DNA from: Ponticoccus litoralis
GTDB taxonomy: Bacteria > Pseudomonadota > Alphaproteobacteria > Rhodobacterales > Rhodobacteraceae
NCBI RefSeq assembly: GCF_039769985.1
Contig: NZ_JBDNCH010000002.1
Span: 2,356,001 to 2,420,000 of the forward strand
Length of the DNA stretch: 64,000 nt
Direction: 5' to 3'
The position numbers and the translations under genes are program-made. Numbering within the stretch: the first letter of the stretch is position 1; each line of letters starts with the position of its first letter. Of this stretch, positions 9,834 to 20,252 are shown piece after piece. Below the pieces are notes generated by a model. That model searched no databases and was not told where the DNA came from. It worked only from the letters and a program-made list of their open reading frames with translations.

Positions 9834-10947
9834 ATGACACTTCACAAGACGCTTCTGGCCTCAACCTGCCTGTCGCTTGCGGCAGGGGCGGTCGCAGCGC
9901 AGGACATGGCGAACGAAATGACGATCGTCAGCTGGGGCGGGGCCTACCAGAACAGCCAGCTCAAGGCCTATGCAGAGCCCTACATGGAGGCCAACCCCGA
10001 GGTTTCGATCACCTGGGACGAGATCCTCGAACGAGGCCGTGGCCAAGCTGCGCGCGCAGTCCGAGGCCGGCAATATCACCTGGGATCTGGTCGACGCAGA
10101 GGGCCCCGACAGCCAGCGCCTGTGCGACGAGGGCCTGGCGATGGAGATCGACTTCGAAGAGATGCTGGCCCCCGGCGACGGCGGCGAGGGTGTCGAGGAC
10201 GATTTCGGCCCGACCCTGATCAACGACTGCTTCATCCCGCAGATCGTCTTCTCGACCACCTTCGGCTATCGCACCGACGTGGCAGAGTGGAACGGCGAGA
10301 CGCCGGGCGACCTTTGCGCGCTCTTCGACCTGGACACCTTCCCGGGCAAGCGAAGCCTGGAAAAGCGCCCCAAGAAGAACCTCGAATGGGCGCTGCTGTG
10401 TGACGGTGTCGCGCAGGAAGACCTGTACGACGTGCTTGACGAGGACGGCGGCGTGGACCGCGCGCTTGCCAAGCTCGACACCATCAAGGACCAGGTCGTC
10501 TGGTGGTCGGCGGGCGCCGACACGCCGCAGCTTCTGGCCGATGGCGAGGTCGTGATGGGCTCGACCTACAACGGTCGCCTGTTTTCTGTCATTGTCGAAC
10601 AGGACCAGCCCGTCGCGATGCTGTGGGACTGGCAGGTCTTCGATTTCGACGGCTGGGTGATCCCCGCCGGTCTGCCGGAAGACCGCCTTGCGCGGGTGCT
10701 GGACTTCGTGAAGTTCGCCACCGACACCCAGCGCCTTGCGGATCAGGCCAAGTACATCAGCTATGGCCCGGCGCGTGCATCCTCGCAGCCGCTGGTCTCG
10801 ACCCATGCCGACCTTGGCATCGAGATGGCGCCGCATATGCCGACGAACCCGGAAAACCAGAAGAACTTTCTGGTGAACAACATCGAATGGTGGGCTGACA
10901 ACCAGGACGACGTGGAAGCGAAATTCCAGTCGTGGCTGGTCAAGTAA
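9834..10947 (+). CDS. Extracellular solute-binding protein, PotD-like (first copy), one frameshift
   Basis: Corrected length is 370 residues. The first about 22 residues form a Sec signal peptide cut after AVAA. The mature protein begins QDMANEMTIVSWGGAYQ, typical of the family-1 PotD/spermidine-type binding proteins, and includes ALFDLDTFPGKRSLEKRP and YNGRLFSV. The frame breaks at 10022, where gagatcc stands in place of the gaatcc that the paralogue next door (WDESSNEAVAKLRA) demands: one inserted base in a GAATC. About two thirds identical by eye to the protein that follows, so a tandem duplication. Confidence 0.88.
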
Positions 10948-10965
10948 GACCCATTGCGCATGCGG

Positions 10966-11010
10966 ACAGGGCGGGTTCCCCCCGCCCTGTGCCCTTTCCT
11001 CCGAAAGGGC
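10966..11010 (+). repeat. Double hairpin between the two binding-protein genes
   Basis: acagggcggg / cccgccctgt (10-bp arms) is directly followed by gcccttt / aaagggc. Hairpins after binding-protein genes commonly stabilise or end the abundant upstream transcript in ABC operons. No T tract follows here, so processing or stabilisation is more likely than full termination. Confidence 0.6.
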
Positions 11011-11071
11011 GGGCAAACGAGACCCGTAACCCGGCCTCCGCGCAGATATCGGGAAAACAAGGGAGACAAGA

Positions 11072-12184
<1,113 letters not shown>

Positions 12185-12193
12185 GATCTTGGG

Positions 12194-12218
12194 GGGCGGG
12201 GCACTGGTGGCCCCGCCC
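12194..12218 (+). terminator. Attenuating hairpin after the second binding-protein gene
   Basis: gggcggggc / gccccgccc, a perfect 9-bp stem with a 7-nt loop, followed by only three T. A partial terminator here would set a high ratio of binding protein to permease. Confidence 0.6.
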
Positions 12219-12299
12219 TTTCACGAAGGAGTGCCCGGAAAGGGCCACGCGAAATCAGCGCCCGATCCGGGGCGCAGGGGACAACAGGGGACGGACGGA

Positions 12300-12590
12300 A
12301 TGCCCAAGGGCTACATTATCGGCCATATCACGGTGAAGGATCCGGAGGCGTACAAGGAGTATGTCGAGAAGGACACGCCGATCCTGCAGTCGCTCGGCGC
12401 GCGCTTCATTGTCCGGGGCGGACAGAGCACGGTCATGGAAGGCTCTGTTCATGACCGCCACGTCGTCATCGAGTTTTCCAGCTATGCAGAGGCGCTCGCC
12501 GCCTACAACGACCCCGACTACCAGGCGGTCGCAGAGATCCGCCGCGCATCGGCGGAGAGCACAATCCTAGTCGTCGAGGGGGCCGAATGA
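12300..12590 (+). CDS. DUF1330 domain protein
   Basis: 96 residues. The DUF1330 dimeric alpha/beta-barrel signature is present: MPKGYIIGHITVKDPEAYKEYV at the N-terminus, then FIVRGG, RHVVIEFSSYAEALAAYNDPDYQAV and a C-terminal ILVVEG. The biochemical function is unknown. Embedded between binding protein and permease genes and overlapping the next gene by ATGA, it is probably translated with the transporter. That position makes a role in handling the imported compound plausible, but this is inference. Confidence 0.85.
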   Translation: MPKGYIIGHITVKDPEAYKEYVEKDTPILQSLGARFIVRGGQSTVMEGSVHDRHVVIEFSSYAEALAAYNDPDYQAVAEIRRASAESTILVVEGAE

Positions 12591-14314
12591 CTGACGCCAG
12601 CACAGATCCCGACAAGGTCGGGGGGCCGACCCCCGACAACGCCCTGCGCGCCGCCGATGCGGTCGAGCAGCGCGGCAAGCGTGGCGAGATGCTCGCCGCC
12701 GACGGCACGCCGCTGAAGCGCTCTCTGGCCCGCGCGCTGCGCCGCCAGAAGATCCGCGCGCTGCTGCTGATCGCGCCCCTGCTGTTGTTCGTGCTGGTCA
12801 CCTTCATCGCGCCGATCGTCGACATGCTGTTCCGCTCGGTCGAGAACCAGATCGTCTCCGACACGCTGCCGCGCACCACCGCGGCCCTGCAGGACTGGGA
12901 CGACACGACGGGCGAGCTGCCCGGCGACGCGGTCTGGGATGCAGCCTACAAGGACATCTTCTACGCCGCCGAGCGCAAGCTGCACACGCGCCTCGGCACC
13001 CGCCTGAACTACGAGTTAACCGGCGTCTCGTCGCTGTTCCGCAAGTCGGGCAGGGGCCTCGACGATATCGGCGAGGTCTATCAGGACCAGTTCGAGGATC
13101 TCGACGCGGCCTGGGACGAGGCGATGCCATGGGCCGAGCTGCTGGGCGATCCGGAATGGATCGGTGCGCAGGCGGAATGGGACGCCACGGATCAGGGCGA
13201 CCGGGGCCAGATGCCGGGCTTCGTGCTGCGCGAGGGCGTCGAGGACCTGCTGCCCGAGACGGCGGCCAGCTACCGCGAATTCGCGCTTTATACGCAGGTC
13301 GAGGAAGGCGACAGCCCGCTTCAGGAAGAGCCCTGGTCCATCGTCCACGCGATGCTTTACCAGGATCTGTCCTCCGGCGCCGATGTGGGCTCTTACACCG
13401 GGCCGCGCGCCGAGATGCTTCAGGCCGCCGCCCAGCTGGTGGCCAGCCCCGACTTCGAGACGGTCGACGTGCGCGCGCAATTCGCCGAGATCGACGAGGA
13501 CTGGCACGACGTCGAGGTCTGGCAGACCATCAAGATGTATTCGCCCAAATACACCTCGGGCTATTTCCTGAACTCGGTGGATGCGCAGAAGACGCCCGAC
13601 GGCGTGCGGCTGCGCGACGAGGACGAACGCATCTACGGCCTGCTGTTCAAGCGGACCATGTTCATGTCGCTGGTGATCACCTTCAGCTGCATCATGCTGT
13701 CCTACCCGGTGGCCTTCCTGCTGGCGAACCTGCCGGCGCGGACGGCGAACCTGCTGATGATCCTCGTGCTGCTGCCGTTCTGGACCTCGCTTCTGGTGCG
13801 GACGAGCGCCTGGAAGGTCATGCTGCAACAGCAGGGCGTCATCAACGACGTGCTGGTCTGGCTGGGGCTGGTGGGCGATGCCGACCGGCTGGTGATGATC
13901 AACAACCAGTTCGGCACCATCGTGGCGATGACCCACATCCTGCTGCCCTTCATGATCCTGCCGATGTATTCGGTCATGGCGACCATTCCGCCTTACTACG
14001 TGCGGGCCGCCAAGTCGCTGGGCGCGACCAACTGGACGGCCTTCTGGCGGGTCTATTTCCCGCAGTCGGTGCCGGGCATCGGGGCGGGGTCGATCCTCGT
14101 CTTCATCCTCGCCATCGGCTATTACATCACGCCCGAGATCGTCGGCGGCACGACCGGCACCTTCATCTCGAACCGGATCGCCTACCACATCTCGTCCTCG
14201 CTCAACTGGGGCCTCGCGGTCGCGCTGGGGACGATCCTGCTGGCGGTGGTGCTGATCCTCTACTGGGCCTACGACAAGATCGTCGGCATCGACAACGTCA
14301 AGCTGGGGGGCTGA
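12587..14314 (+). CDS. ABC transporter permease, PotB-like, with large insertion
   Basis: 575 residues, about twice the usual 280-300 of PotB. A membrane segment lies near residues 58-80 (ALLLIAPLLLFVLVTFIAPIV). About 260 residues without membrane character follow (85-345, acidic and Trp/Asp-rich), and then the standard BPD_transp_1 core with five membrane segments and the EAA-type coupling loop AAKSLGATNWTAFWRVYFPQSVPGI. By topology the insertion would lie in the periplasm, where it could contact the binding proteins. The start codon overlaps the DUF1330 stop. I see no frameshift, so the insertion is real. Confidence 0.85.
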   Translation: MTDASTDPDKVGGPTPDNALRAADAVEQRGKRGEMLAADGTPLKRSLARALRRQKIRALLLIAPLLLFVLVTFIAPIVDMLFRSVENQIVSDTLPRTTAALQDWDDTTGELPGDAVWDAAYKDIFYAAERKLHTRLGTRLNYELTGVSSLFRKSGRGLDDIGEVYQDQFEDLDAAWDEAMPWAELLGDPEWIGAQAEWDATDQGDRGQMPGFVLREGVEDLLPETAASYREFALYTQVEEGDSPLQEEPWSIVHAMLYQDLSSGADVGSYTGPRAEMLQAAAQLVASPDFETVDVRAQFAEIDEDWHDVEVWQTIKMYSPKYTSGYFLNSVDAQKTPDGVRLRDEDERIYGLLFKRTMFMSLVITFSCIMLSYPVAFLLANLPARTANLLMILVLLPFWTSLLVRTSAWKVMLQQQGVINDVLVWLGLVGDADRLVMINNQFGTIVAMTHILLPFMILPMYSVMATIPPYYVRAAKSLGATNWTAFWRVYFPQSVPGIGAGSILVFILAIGYYITPEIVGGTTGTFISNRIAYHISSSLNWGLAVALGTILLAVVLILYWAYDKIVGIDNVKLGG

Positions 14315-14317
14315 TCC

Positions 14318-15502
14318 ATGGCTGTTGAAACCCAAGCCCGCAAGATGCCGATCTCTTTCGCGGCGCCCACCGTGGGCGCGGCGGGGGCCTTTGCCGGGAT
14401 CTTCGTCGGCGCCGCGAACGGATCCTCCCTGCTGGGGATCCTGATCGGGTTCATCCTGGCCGCGGCACTGGCATTCGTCGTGCTGGAGGTCGTCCCGAAA
14501 GAGCAGGAGCGCCCGGTGAAATGGGGCCTGGTCGCTCTGTTCGCCCTGGCGGGCTACCTGCTGGGGGGCATCCCCGGGGCGGTCATGGGCGCGCTCTTCG
14601 GCTGGTTCTTAGGCTGGTTCGCCTATTGGGTCGGCTACGGGCGCTACCGCGTGCCGCTGCCGCCCTACCTGACCAGCGGGCAGGTGCTGTGGCACTACAG
14701 CTTCCGCACCATCTGCGGGGCGATCTTCGTCTTCCTGATCACGCCGATCCTTGTCGTGATGCCGCTGTCCTTCAACGCCGAGAACTTCTTTACCTTCACG
14801 CCCGAGATGCTGCGCTTCGACCCCGAGGGCTACTCGCTGCGCCACTACCGCGAGTTCTTCAACTCGTCCGAATGGCAGCAGGCGCTGAAGAACTCGCTGA
14901 TCATCGCGCCCTTCGCGACGATCCTCTCGGTCAGCTTCGGCACCCTTGCCGCCATCGGCCTGTCGTCGGAACATGTGCCCTTCCGGCGCGCGATCATGGC
15001 GATCCTGATCTCTCCGATGATCGTGCCGCTGATCATCTCGGCGGCGGGGATGTATTTCTTTTACTCGCGCATCGGCTTGCAGGGCACGCTTTTCGGGGTG
15101 GTGCTGGCGCATGCGGCCCTGGGCATTCCCTTCGTCATCATCACCGTGACCGCAACGCTGGTCGGCTTCGACCGTTCGCTGACGCGGGCGGCGGCGAACA
15201 TGGGCGCGGACCCGGTGCGGACCTTCTTCAAGGTACAGATGCCGCTGATCCTGCCCGGCGTGATCTCGGGCGGGCTGTTCGCCTTCATCACCTCCTTCGA
15301 CGAGGTGGTGGTGGTGATCTTCGTGGGCTCGGCCCGGCAGCAGACCCTGCCATGGCAGATGTTCACCGGCCTGCGCGAGCAGATCAGCCCGACCATCCTT
15401 GCGGTGGCGACGATCCTGGTGGGCATCTCGATCCTGCTGCTGACCACGGTCGAAATCCTGCGCCGCCGGTCCGAGCGCCTGCGCGGCATGTCGCCGGGTT
15501 AG
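14318..15502 (+). CDS. ABC transporter permease, PotC-like, with N-terminal extension
   Basis: 394 residues. The C-terminal about 260 residues are a normal PotC-type permease: SFRTICGAIFVFLITPILVVMPLSF as the first core helix and the coupling loop AAANMGADPVRTFFKVQMPLILPG. The first about 110 residues are additional: two or three short Gly/Ala-rich membrane helices (AGAFAGIFVGAANGSSLLGI, ALFALAGYLLGGIPGAVMGA) resembling glycine-zipper segments. The gene begins 3 nt after the partner permease. Together with the insertion in the partner, this defines an unusual architecture for the complex. Confidence 0.85.
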   Translation: MAVETQARKMPISFAAPTVGAAGAFAGIFVGAANGSSLLGILIGFILAAALAFVVLEVVPKEQERPVKWGLVALFALAGYLLGGIPGAVMGALFGWFLGWFAYWVGYGRYRVPLPPYLTSGQVLWHYSFRTICGAIFVFLITPILVVMPLSFNAENFFTFTPEMLRFDPEGYSLRHYREFFNSSEWQQALKNSLIIAPFATILSVSFGTLAAIGLSSEHVPFRRAIMAILISPMIVPLIISAAGMYFFYSRIGLQGTLFGVVLAHAALGIPFVIITVTATLVGFDRSLTRAAANMGADPVRTFFKVQMPLILPGVISGGLFAFITSFDEVVVVIFVGSARQQTLPWQMFTGLREQISPTILAVATILVGISILLLTTVEILRRRSERLRGMSPG

Positions 15503-15525
15503 AGACAAATCGAAAGCAGTTTCAG

Positions 15526-15565
15526 GGGCCGCGCGGAGGGATCCGGCGCGGCCCTTTCCGTTTTT
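15526..15565 (+). terminator. Terminator of the ABC transporter operon
   Basis: gggccgcgc / gcgcggccc (9 bp) with a 12-nt loop, followed by tttccgttttt. Confidence 0.8.
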
Positions 15566-15612
15566 GAAAGGGATCTGCGGCAGGCTCTGTCCGGAGCGGT
15601 GTGGAGTAGCCC

Positions 15613-16863
15613 ATGTCTGAACACGATCCCCAGTTCCTCTCCGAGGTCTGCGCCTCCGAGGCCACCTTCCAATTGCAGGAGCTGTTTTATTCGCGGACCG
15701 ACGAGCGGGGCGTGATACAGGCCGGGAACACCGTCTTCCAGCGCGTGGCGGGGCTGGACTGGGATGCGCTGATCGGCGCGCCGCACAGGGTGATCCGCCA
15801 TCCCGACATGCCTCGGGGTGTGTTCCAGCTGCTTTGGGACCGCATCCGCGCGGGCAAGCCGACCGGGGCCTATGTGAAGAACCGGCGCACCTGCGGGCGG
15901 TACTACTGGGTCTTCGCCCTGGTCGCGCCCTTCGAGGGGGGCTATATCTCGACCCGGATCAAGCCGACCTCTGCCCTGTTCCCGACAATCAGCGACTGTT
16001 ACGCCGACCTGCTGCGCCGCGAGGCCGAGGGCATGACCCCGGCGGACAGCGCCGGGGCGCTGCGCGCCATGGTGACGGGGATGGGCTTTGCCAGCTATCA
16101 CGCCTTTCAGGCCCATGCGCTGGCAACCGAGCTGGAAGCCCGCGCCCGCCAGCTGGCGCGCCCGATGGACCCCCTGCAACGCCGCTTTCTGGAAATGTCG
16201 AAGGCCATCGACGAGGTGCAGCGCGAAATCCTCGAGATGAAAGAGGCGTTCAAGGCGATCCGCACGGTGCCCCTGAACATGCGCCTGATCGCGTCACGGC
16301 TGGAAAACGCGGGCGGTCCGATCAGCGCGATCTCGGTGAACTACAGCCAGATGCTGGAAGAGATGTCGACCTGGGTCACGACATTCGCCGAGGGCGAAAG
16401 CTGCGTCTTTGCCCGTATCCGCGATGCCATCCTGAACGGTCAGTTCCTTGGCTTCGCCACGGCGGTCGAAGCCGAGATGCTGGCCGTCTTCCGGGACGAG
16501 AAGACCCGCCTGGCCGGGATCTACCCGGCCTCCGTGAAGATCGACGACGAGATCGCCGAGGTCGCGCGGCACCGTGCGCAGTTCCTGTGGCAGACGGCGG
16601 ACTCGCTGCGCGAGGTCGAGCAGGAGGCGAAGCGTTTCGCGCGGTCGGTGCTGGACATGAAACGCTATGTGACGGGGCTGAGTTCGACCCGGATGATGTG
16701 CAAGATCGAGAGCGCGACGCTGGCCGAGTCCGGAACGGCGCTGAGCGGCATCGTCGAACAGCTGGACAGCTGTCAGAACGAGATCGAAAGCCGGCTGGCG
16801 CGGGTGGTCGAGCTGAACTCGATCGTGCAGAACAACACGGCGATGCTGCGGTCCCTGCTCTGA
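15613..16863 (+). CDS. PAS-domain protein (Aer-type sensor without output domain)
   Basis: 416 residues, no membrane segment. Residues about 20-125 form an Aer-like PAS domain: FYSRTDERGVIQAGNTVFQRVAG, then RVIRHPDMPRGVFQLLWDRIRAGKPTGAYVKNR. The rest is helical with heptad character (EMSKAIDEVQREILEMKEAF, DSLREVEQEAKRFARSVL) but shows no clear methyl-accepting hairpin, kinase or GGDEF signature. A chemotaxis-like signalling role is possible if the helical part substitutes for an MCP domain. Alternatively it is an energy-taxis accessory protein. It stands alone behind the ABC terminator. Confidence 0.75.
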   Translation: MSEHDPQFLSEVCASEATFQLQELFYSRTDERGVIQAGNTVFQRVAGLDWDALIGAPHRVIRHPDMPRGVFQLLWDRIRAGKPTGAYVKNRRTCGRYYWVFALVAPFEGGYISTRIKPTSALFPTISDCYADLLRREAEGMTPADSAGALRAMVTGMGFASYHAFQAHALATELEARARQLARPMDPLQRRFLEMSKAIDEVQREILEMKEAFKAIRTVPLNMRLIASRLENAGGPISAISVNYSQMLEEMSTWVTTFAEGESCVFARIRDAILNGQFLGFATAVEAEMLAVFRDEKTRLAGIYPASVKIDDEIAEVARHRAQFLWQTADSLREVEQEAKRFARSVLDMKRYVTGLSSTRMMCKIESATLAESGTALSGIVEQLDSCQNEIESRLARVVELNSIVQNNTAMLRSLL

Positions 16864-16939
16864 CGGGGCGCCTTGCGGCGCGCAGGTCGGTTCGCGCTGG
16901 GGCCGCGCGGGCCTTCAAGGGGCGCTGCCCCTTGAAAAT

Positions 16940-16966
16940 CCCCGGGATATTTTCGGACAGAAGAAG
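16940..16966 (+). repeat. Intergenic element, copy B
   Basis: ccccgggATATTTTCGGACAGAAGAAG in the gap between two convergent genes (PAS protein and ilvE), preceded by ggggcgctgcccc. Confidence 0.6.
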
Positions 16967-16999
16967 GGCGGGGCCGATGGGGCGCCGCCCTTGTTGTGC

Positions 17000-17872
17000 T
17001 TAGCTGCGGACGAGCTTTTCGTAGCTTTCCGAGATGTCGCGGGTCAGCGCGCCGACCTCGAAGGTGTAATCGCCGATCTGGCCCACCGGGGTAACCTCGG
17101 CGGCGGTGCCGGTCAGCCAGCACTGTTCGAAGCCTTCCATCTCGGCGGGTTCGATGTGACGCTCGTGCACCGTGATCTGCTTGTCCTGAAGCATGCCGAT
17201 GACGGTCTGACGGGTCAGGCCGTTGAGGAAGCAGTCGGGCTTGGGCGTGTGCACTTCGCCGTCCTTGACGAAGAAGATATTGGCGCCGGTCGCCTCGGCC
17301 ACGAAGCCGCGGTAGTCCATGAACAGCGCGTCCGAGCAGCCCTTGGCCTCTGCCGCGTGCTTCGAGGTGGTGCAGATCATGTAGAGCCCGGCGGCCTTGG
17401 CATGGACCGGGATGGTCTCGGGCGAGGGGCGCTTCCACTTCGAGATGTCGAGCTTGGCGCCCTTCATCTTGGCGTCGCCGTAGTAGTTGCCCCAGCCCCA
17501 TGCGGCGATCGCCAGCCGGACCGGGTTGCGCGCCGAGGAAACGCCCATGTCCATGCCCGCGCCGCGCCATGCCACCGCGCGCACATAGGCGTCGGTGAAG
17601 CCGTTGGCGTCCAGCACGGCCTGCTTGGCGGCCTCGATCTCGTCGACGGAATAGGGGATCTCGAAGTCGAGGCACCTGGCCGAGAAATGCAGCCGTTCCG
17701 AGTGCTTGCGCGACAGGAAGATCTTGCCGTTATAGGCCCGTTCGCCTTCGAAGACCGAAGAGGCGTAGTGCAGGCCATGGGTCAATACGTGAACCTGCGC
17801 GGCCCGCCAGTCTACCAGCTGGCCATCCAGCCAGATCTTGCCGTCGCGGTCGTCATATGCGCCTTCTGCCAT
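17000..17872 (-). CDS. ilvE: Branched-chain amino acid aminotransferase
   Basis: 290 residues, fold-type IV PLP enzyme transferring amino groups between glutamate and Leu/Ile/Val keto acids. Visible family blocks are HGLHYASSVFEGERAYNGKIF near residues 32-52, then FMDYRGFVAEATGANIFFVKDG and CFLNGLTRQTVIGM. The ATG at 17872 is preceded by AAAGGAG; a longer open frame upstream has no ribosome-binding site. It is transcribed divergently from the MarR-type regulator with about 170 nt between starts. Confidence 0.92.
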   Translation of the reverse strand: MAEGAYDDRDGKIWLDGQLVDWRAAQVHVLTHGLHYASSVFEGERAYNGKIFLSRKHSERLHFSARCLDFEIPYSVDEIEAAKQAVLDANGFTDAYVRAVAWRGAGMDMGVSSARNPVRLAIAAWGWGNYYGDAKMKGAKLDISKWKRPSPETIPVHAKAAGLYMICTTSKHAAEAKGCSDALFMDYRGFVAEATGANIFFVKDGEVHTPKPDCFLNGLTRQTVIGMLQDKQITVHERHIEPAEMEGFEQCWLTGTAAEVTPVGQIGDYTFEVGALTRDISESYEKLVRS

Positions 17873-18044
17873 CTTCGATCTCCTTTGGCTCACGCGGTTC
17901 CGATTTGCATTTGTTGCGCCCGGTCCGGGTGGATCGGGCATAAAGTTGCGTCAAATCTGAGGTTCGCTAACAGTCGGTGCTTGGAATGTCAACAAGGCTG
18001 ACGTAAGCTGCCCGGAAAACCGGCAAGGCGACGACGGAGGCAGC

Positions 18045-18549
18045 GTGGCAGAGACACGACGCATTCAGGGCGAGACGCTTCTTTATCTCACCGACGAGCA
18101 ACTGCGGCAGGGGGCGGAGGCGATGTTCTTTGCCTATCGCGGCTTCACCGCCGATCCGGACCGCATTCTGGACGAGCTCAGCTATGGCCGCGCCCATCAC
18201 CGGGCGCTGCATTTCATCCACTCGGCGCCCGGAACGACTGTCAACAACCTGCTGGCCATTCTCGGCGTCACCAAGCAGTCGCTGAACCGGGTGCTGCGGA
18301 CGCTCATCGGCGACGGGCTGGTGGAAAGCCGGGTCGAGCCGCATCGACAAGCGCGAGCGCCACCTGCAGCTGACCGCCGAGGGCGAGGCGCTGGAGCGGG
18401 AGTTGGCCGAGGCCCAGCGGGTGCGGATGCGCAGGGCCTTCCGCGAGGCGGGGCCCGAGGCCGTCGCGGGCTTCCGCCGGGTTCTGGAAGAGATGATGGA
18501 CCCGGAGATGAGAGGCCAGTATCACGCGCTCAGGGAGGGCCGGGAATGA
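18045..18549 (+). CDS. MarR-family regulator (PetP-like), one frameshift
   Basis: Corrected length is 167 residues from a GTG behind GGAGG. The winged helix-turn-helix is clear: HHRALHFIHSAPGTTVNNLL, then LGVTKQSLNRVLRTLIGDGLVESRV and a wing with DKRERHLQLTAEG. The frame breaks at 18344, where gtcgagccgc stands for gtcggccgc (one base too many at CGGCCG). The stop overlaps the following response-regulator start by 4 nt. A MarR-type gene coupled to an OmpR-type regulator recalls the petP-petR pair of Rhodobacter capsulatus, although the cytochrome bc1 genes are not next to it here. Confidence 0.85.
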
Positions 18550-19247
18550 GCGAGTTTGACGCGCATCTGCTGATCGTTGACGACGATGAGCGTATTCGGG
18601 GACTGTTGCAGAAGTTCCTGATCCGGCACGGATTCCTTGTCAGCGCGGCGCGCGATGCGGCGCATGCGCGGCGGCTGCTGGCGGGGCTGGATTTCGATCT
18701 GGTGGTGCTGGACGTGATGATGCCGGGCGAGGACGGGATCAGCCTGACCCGGGCGATCCGCGAGAGCTCGACCATGCCGATCCTGCTGCTGACCGCACGG
18801 TCCGAGACCGAGGACCGGATCGCCGGACTGGAGGCCGGGGCGGACGACTACCTGTCGAAGCCCTTCGAGCCCAAGGAGCTGCTTTTGCGGATCAACGCGA
18901 TCCTGCGCCGCGTGCCCGAGGCGCCGGTGGTGGAGGTGGCGCCGAAGCTTTTGACGCTGGGGCCGATCCGCTACGACATCGAGCGCGGCGAGATGTGGCA
19001 GGGCGAGGAACTGGTGCGCCTGACCGCGACCGAAAGCCAGCTGATGCGGATCTTCTCGGCCCGGCCGGGCGAGGCGCTGAGCCGGTCGAAGCTGGTCGAG
19101 GAGCTGGGCCGCGACAAGGGGCAGGCGCAGGAGCGCGCGGTGGACGTGCAGATCACCCGGCTGCGGCGCAAGCTGGAAAGCGACCCCAAGCAGCCGCGCT
19201 ACCTGCAGACGGTGCGCGGCGCGGGCTACATGCTGGCGCCGGACTGA
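18546..19247 (+). CDS. OmpR-family response regulator (PetR-like)
   Basis: 233 residues. Receiver domain: acidic pocket DDDE, phospho-acceptor in LVVLDVMMPGEDG, Thr in LLLTARS, Lys in LSKPF. The C-terminal winged helix runs from about residue 135 (RLTATESQLMRIFS, AVDVQITRLRRKLESDPKQPRYLQTVRGAGYML). The ATG lies inside the stop of the MarR-type gene (ATGA), so the two are translationally coupled. No histidine kinase is adjacent, so the phosphate donor is unknown or it works unphosphorylated. Confidence 0.88.
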   Translation: MSEFDAHLLIVDDDERIRGLLQKFLIRHGFLVSAARDAAHARRLLAGLDFDLVVLDVMMPGEDGISLTRAIRESSTMPILLLTARSETEDRIAGLEAGADDYLSKPFEPKELLLRINAILRRVPEAPVVEVAPKLLTLGPIRYDIERGEMWQGEELVRLTATESQLMRIFSARPGEALSRSKLVEELGRDKGQAQERAVDVQITRLRRKLESDPKQPRYLQTVRGAGYMLAPD

Positions 19248-19291
19248 GAGTGCCCGGCCTCGGGCGGGGCGCCCCCTGCGGGCGGGGCGCA

Positions 19292-19314
19292 GAGGTATTT
19301 GGACCAAGAAGAAA
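19292..19314 (+). repeat. Intergenic element, copy C
   Basis: gagGTATTTGGACCAAGAAGAAA, followed 16 nt later by the start of the deacetylase-like gene. A gggcggggcgc tract precedes it. Confidence 0.6.
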
Positions 19315-19329
19315 CACGAAGGGGGTTCC

Positions 19330-20252
19330 ATGGTCACGGCTCTGATCACCCATGCGGACGGGCTGGAGCATGTCACGCCGGAGGGGCATCCCGAGCGGGT
19401 GGCGCGGCTGGAGCATGTGCTGCATGCGCTGGAGGGGCTGGACCTGCGCCGCGTGACGGCGCGCGAGGCGCGTGACGCGGATCTGCTGCGGGTGCATCCG
19501 CAGCGCTATCTCGACCGGCTGGCGGCAGCGGTGCCCGATAGCGGTCTGCATCAGCTGGATTCCGATACATGGATGTCTCCGGGAAGCCTGCGGGCGGCGC
19601 GGCTGGCGGCGGGCGCGGCGGTGCAGGCGGTGGACCTGGTGCTGGAGGGCGCGGTCGCGAACGCCTTCTGCGCCACCCGGCCCCCGGCCACCATGCCGAG
19701 ACCGAGACGCCCATGGGCTTCTGCCTGTTCGGCACCGCGGCGCTGGCGGCGAAACATGCGCTGGATGCGCATGGGCTGGGGCGCGTGGCGGTGCTGGATT
19801 TCGACGTGCATCACGGCAACGGCACGCAGGATCTGCTGTGGGACGAGGCGCGGGCGCTGTTCATCGGGTCGCATCAGATGCCGCTCTGGCCCGGGACCGG
19901 TCGTGCCGAGGAGCGTGGCGCCCATGATACCGTGCTGAACCTGCCGCTGGCGCCCGAAAGCGGCGGCGCCGAGATGCGTGCCGCACTGGGGCCCGCCCTG
20001 TCGCGGCTGCGTGCCTGGCGCCCCGAGTTGATTGTCGTCTCGGCGGGATTCGACGCGCATCAGGACGATCCGCTGGCCAGTCTGAACTGGTCGCTCGAGG
20101 ATTTCCGCTGGATCACGCGGGCGATCTGCGATGTCGCCGCGGATGTCTGCGGCGGGCGGGTGGTCTCGACTTTGGAGGGCGGGTATGATCTGGCTGCCCT
20201 GTCCGCCTCGGCGCGGGCACATGTCGAGATACTGATGGAGGCCGCCGCATGA
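19330..20252 (+). CDS. Histone deacetylase-like amidohydrolase, one frameshift
   Basis: Corrected length is 307 residues. Family signatures are HPERVARLEHVLHAL at the N-terminus, the catalytic GHHAETETPMGFC after the break, the zinc site DFDVHHGNGTQD, and SAGFDAHQDDPL. Bacterial members deacetylate small molecules such as acetylpolyamines or acetoin-related substrates. The reading frame is lost at 19681-19685, where a run of five C must be six to give RPPGHHAE. This is the only deletion among the frameshifts in the window. The gene overlaps xseB by 4 nt. Confidence 0.87.
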
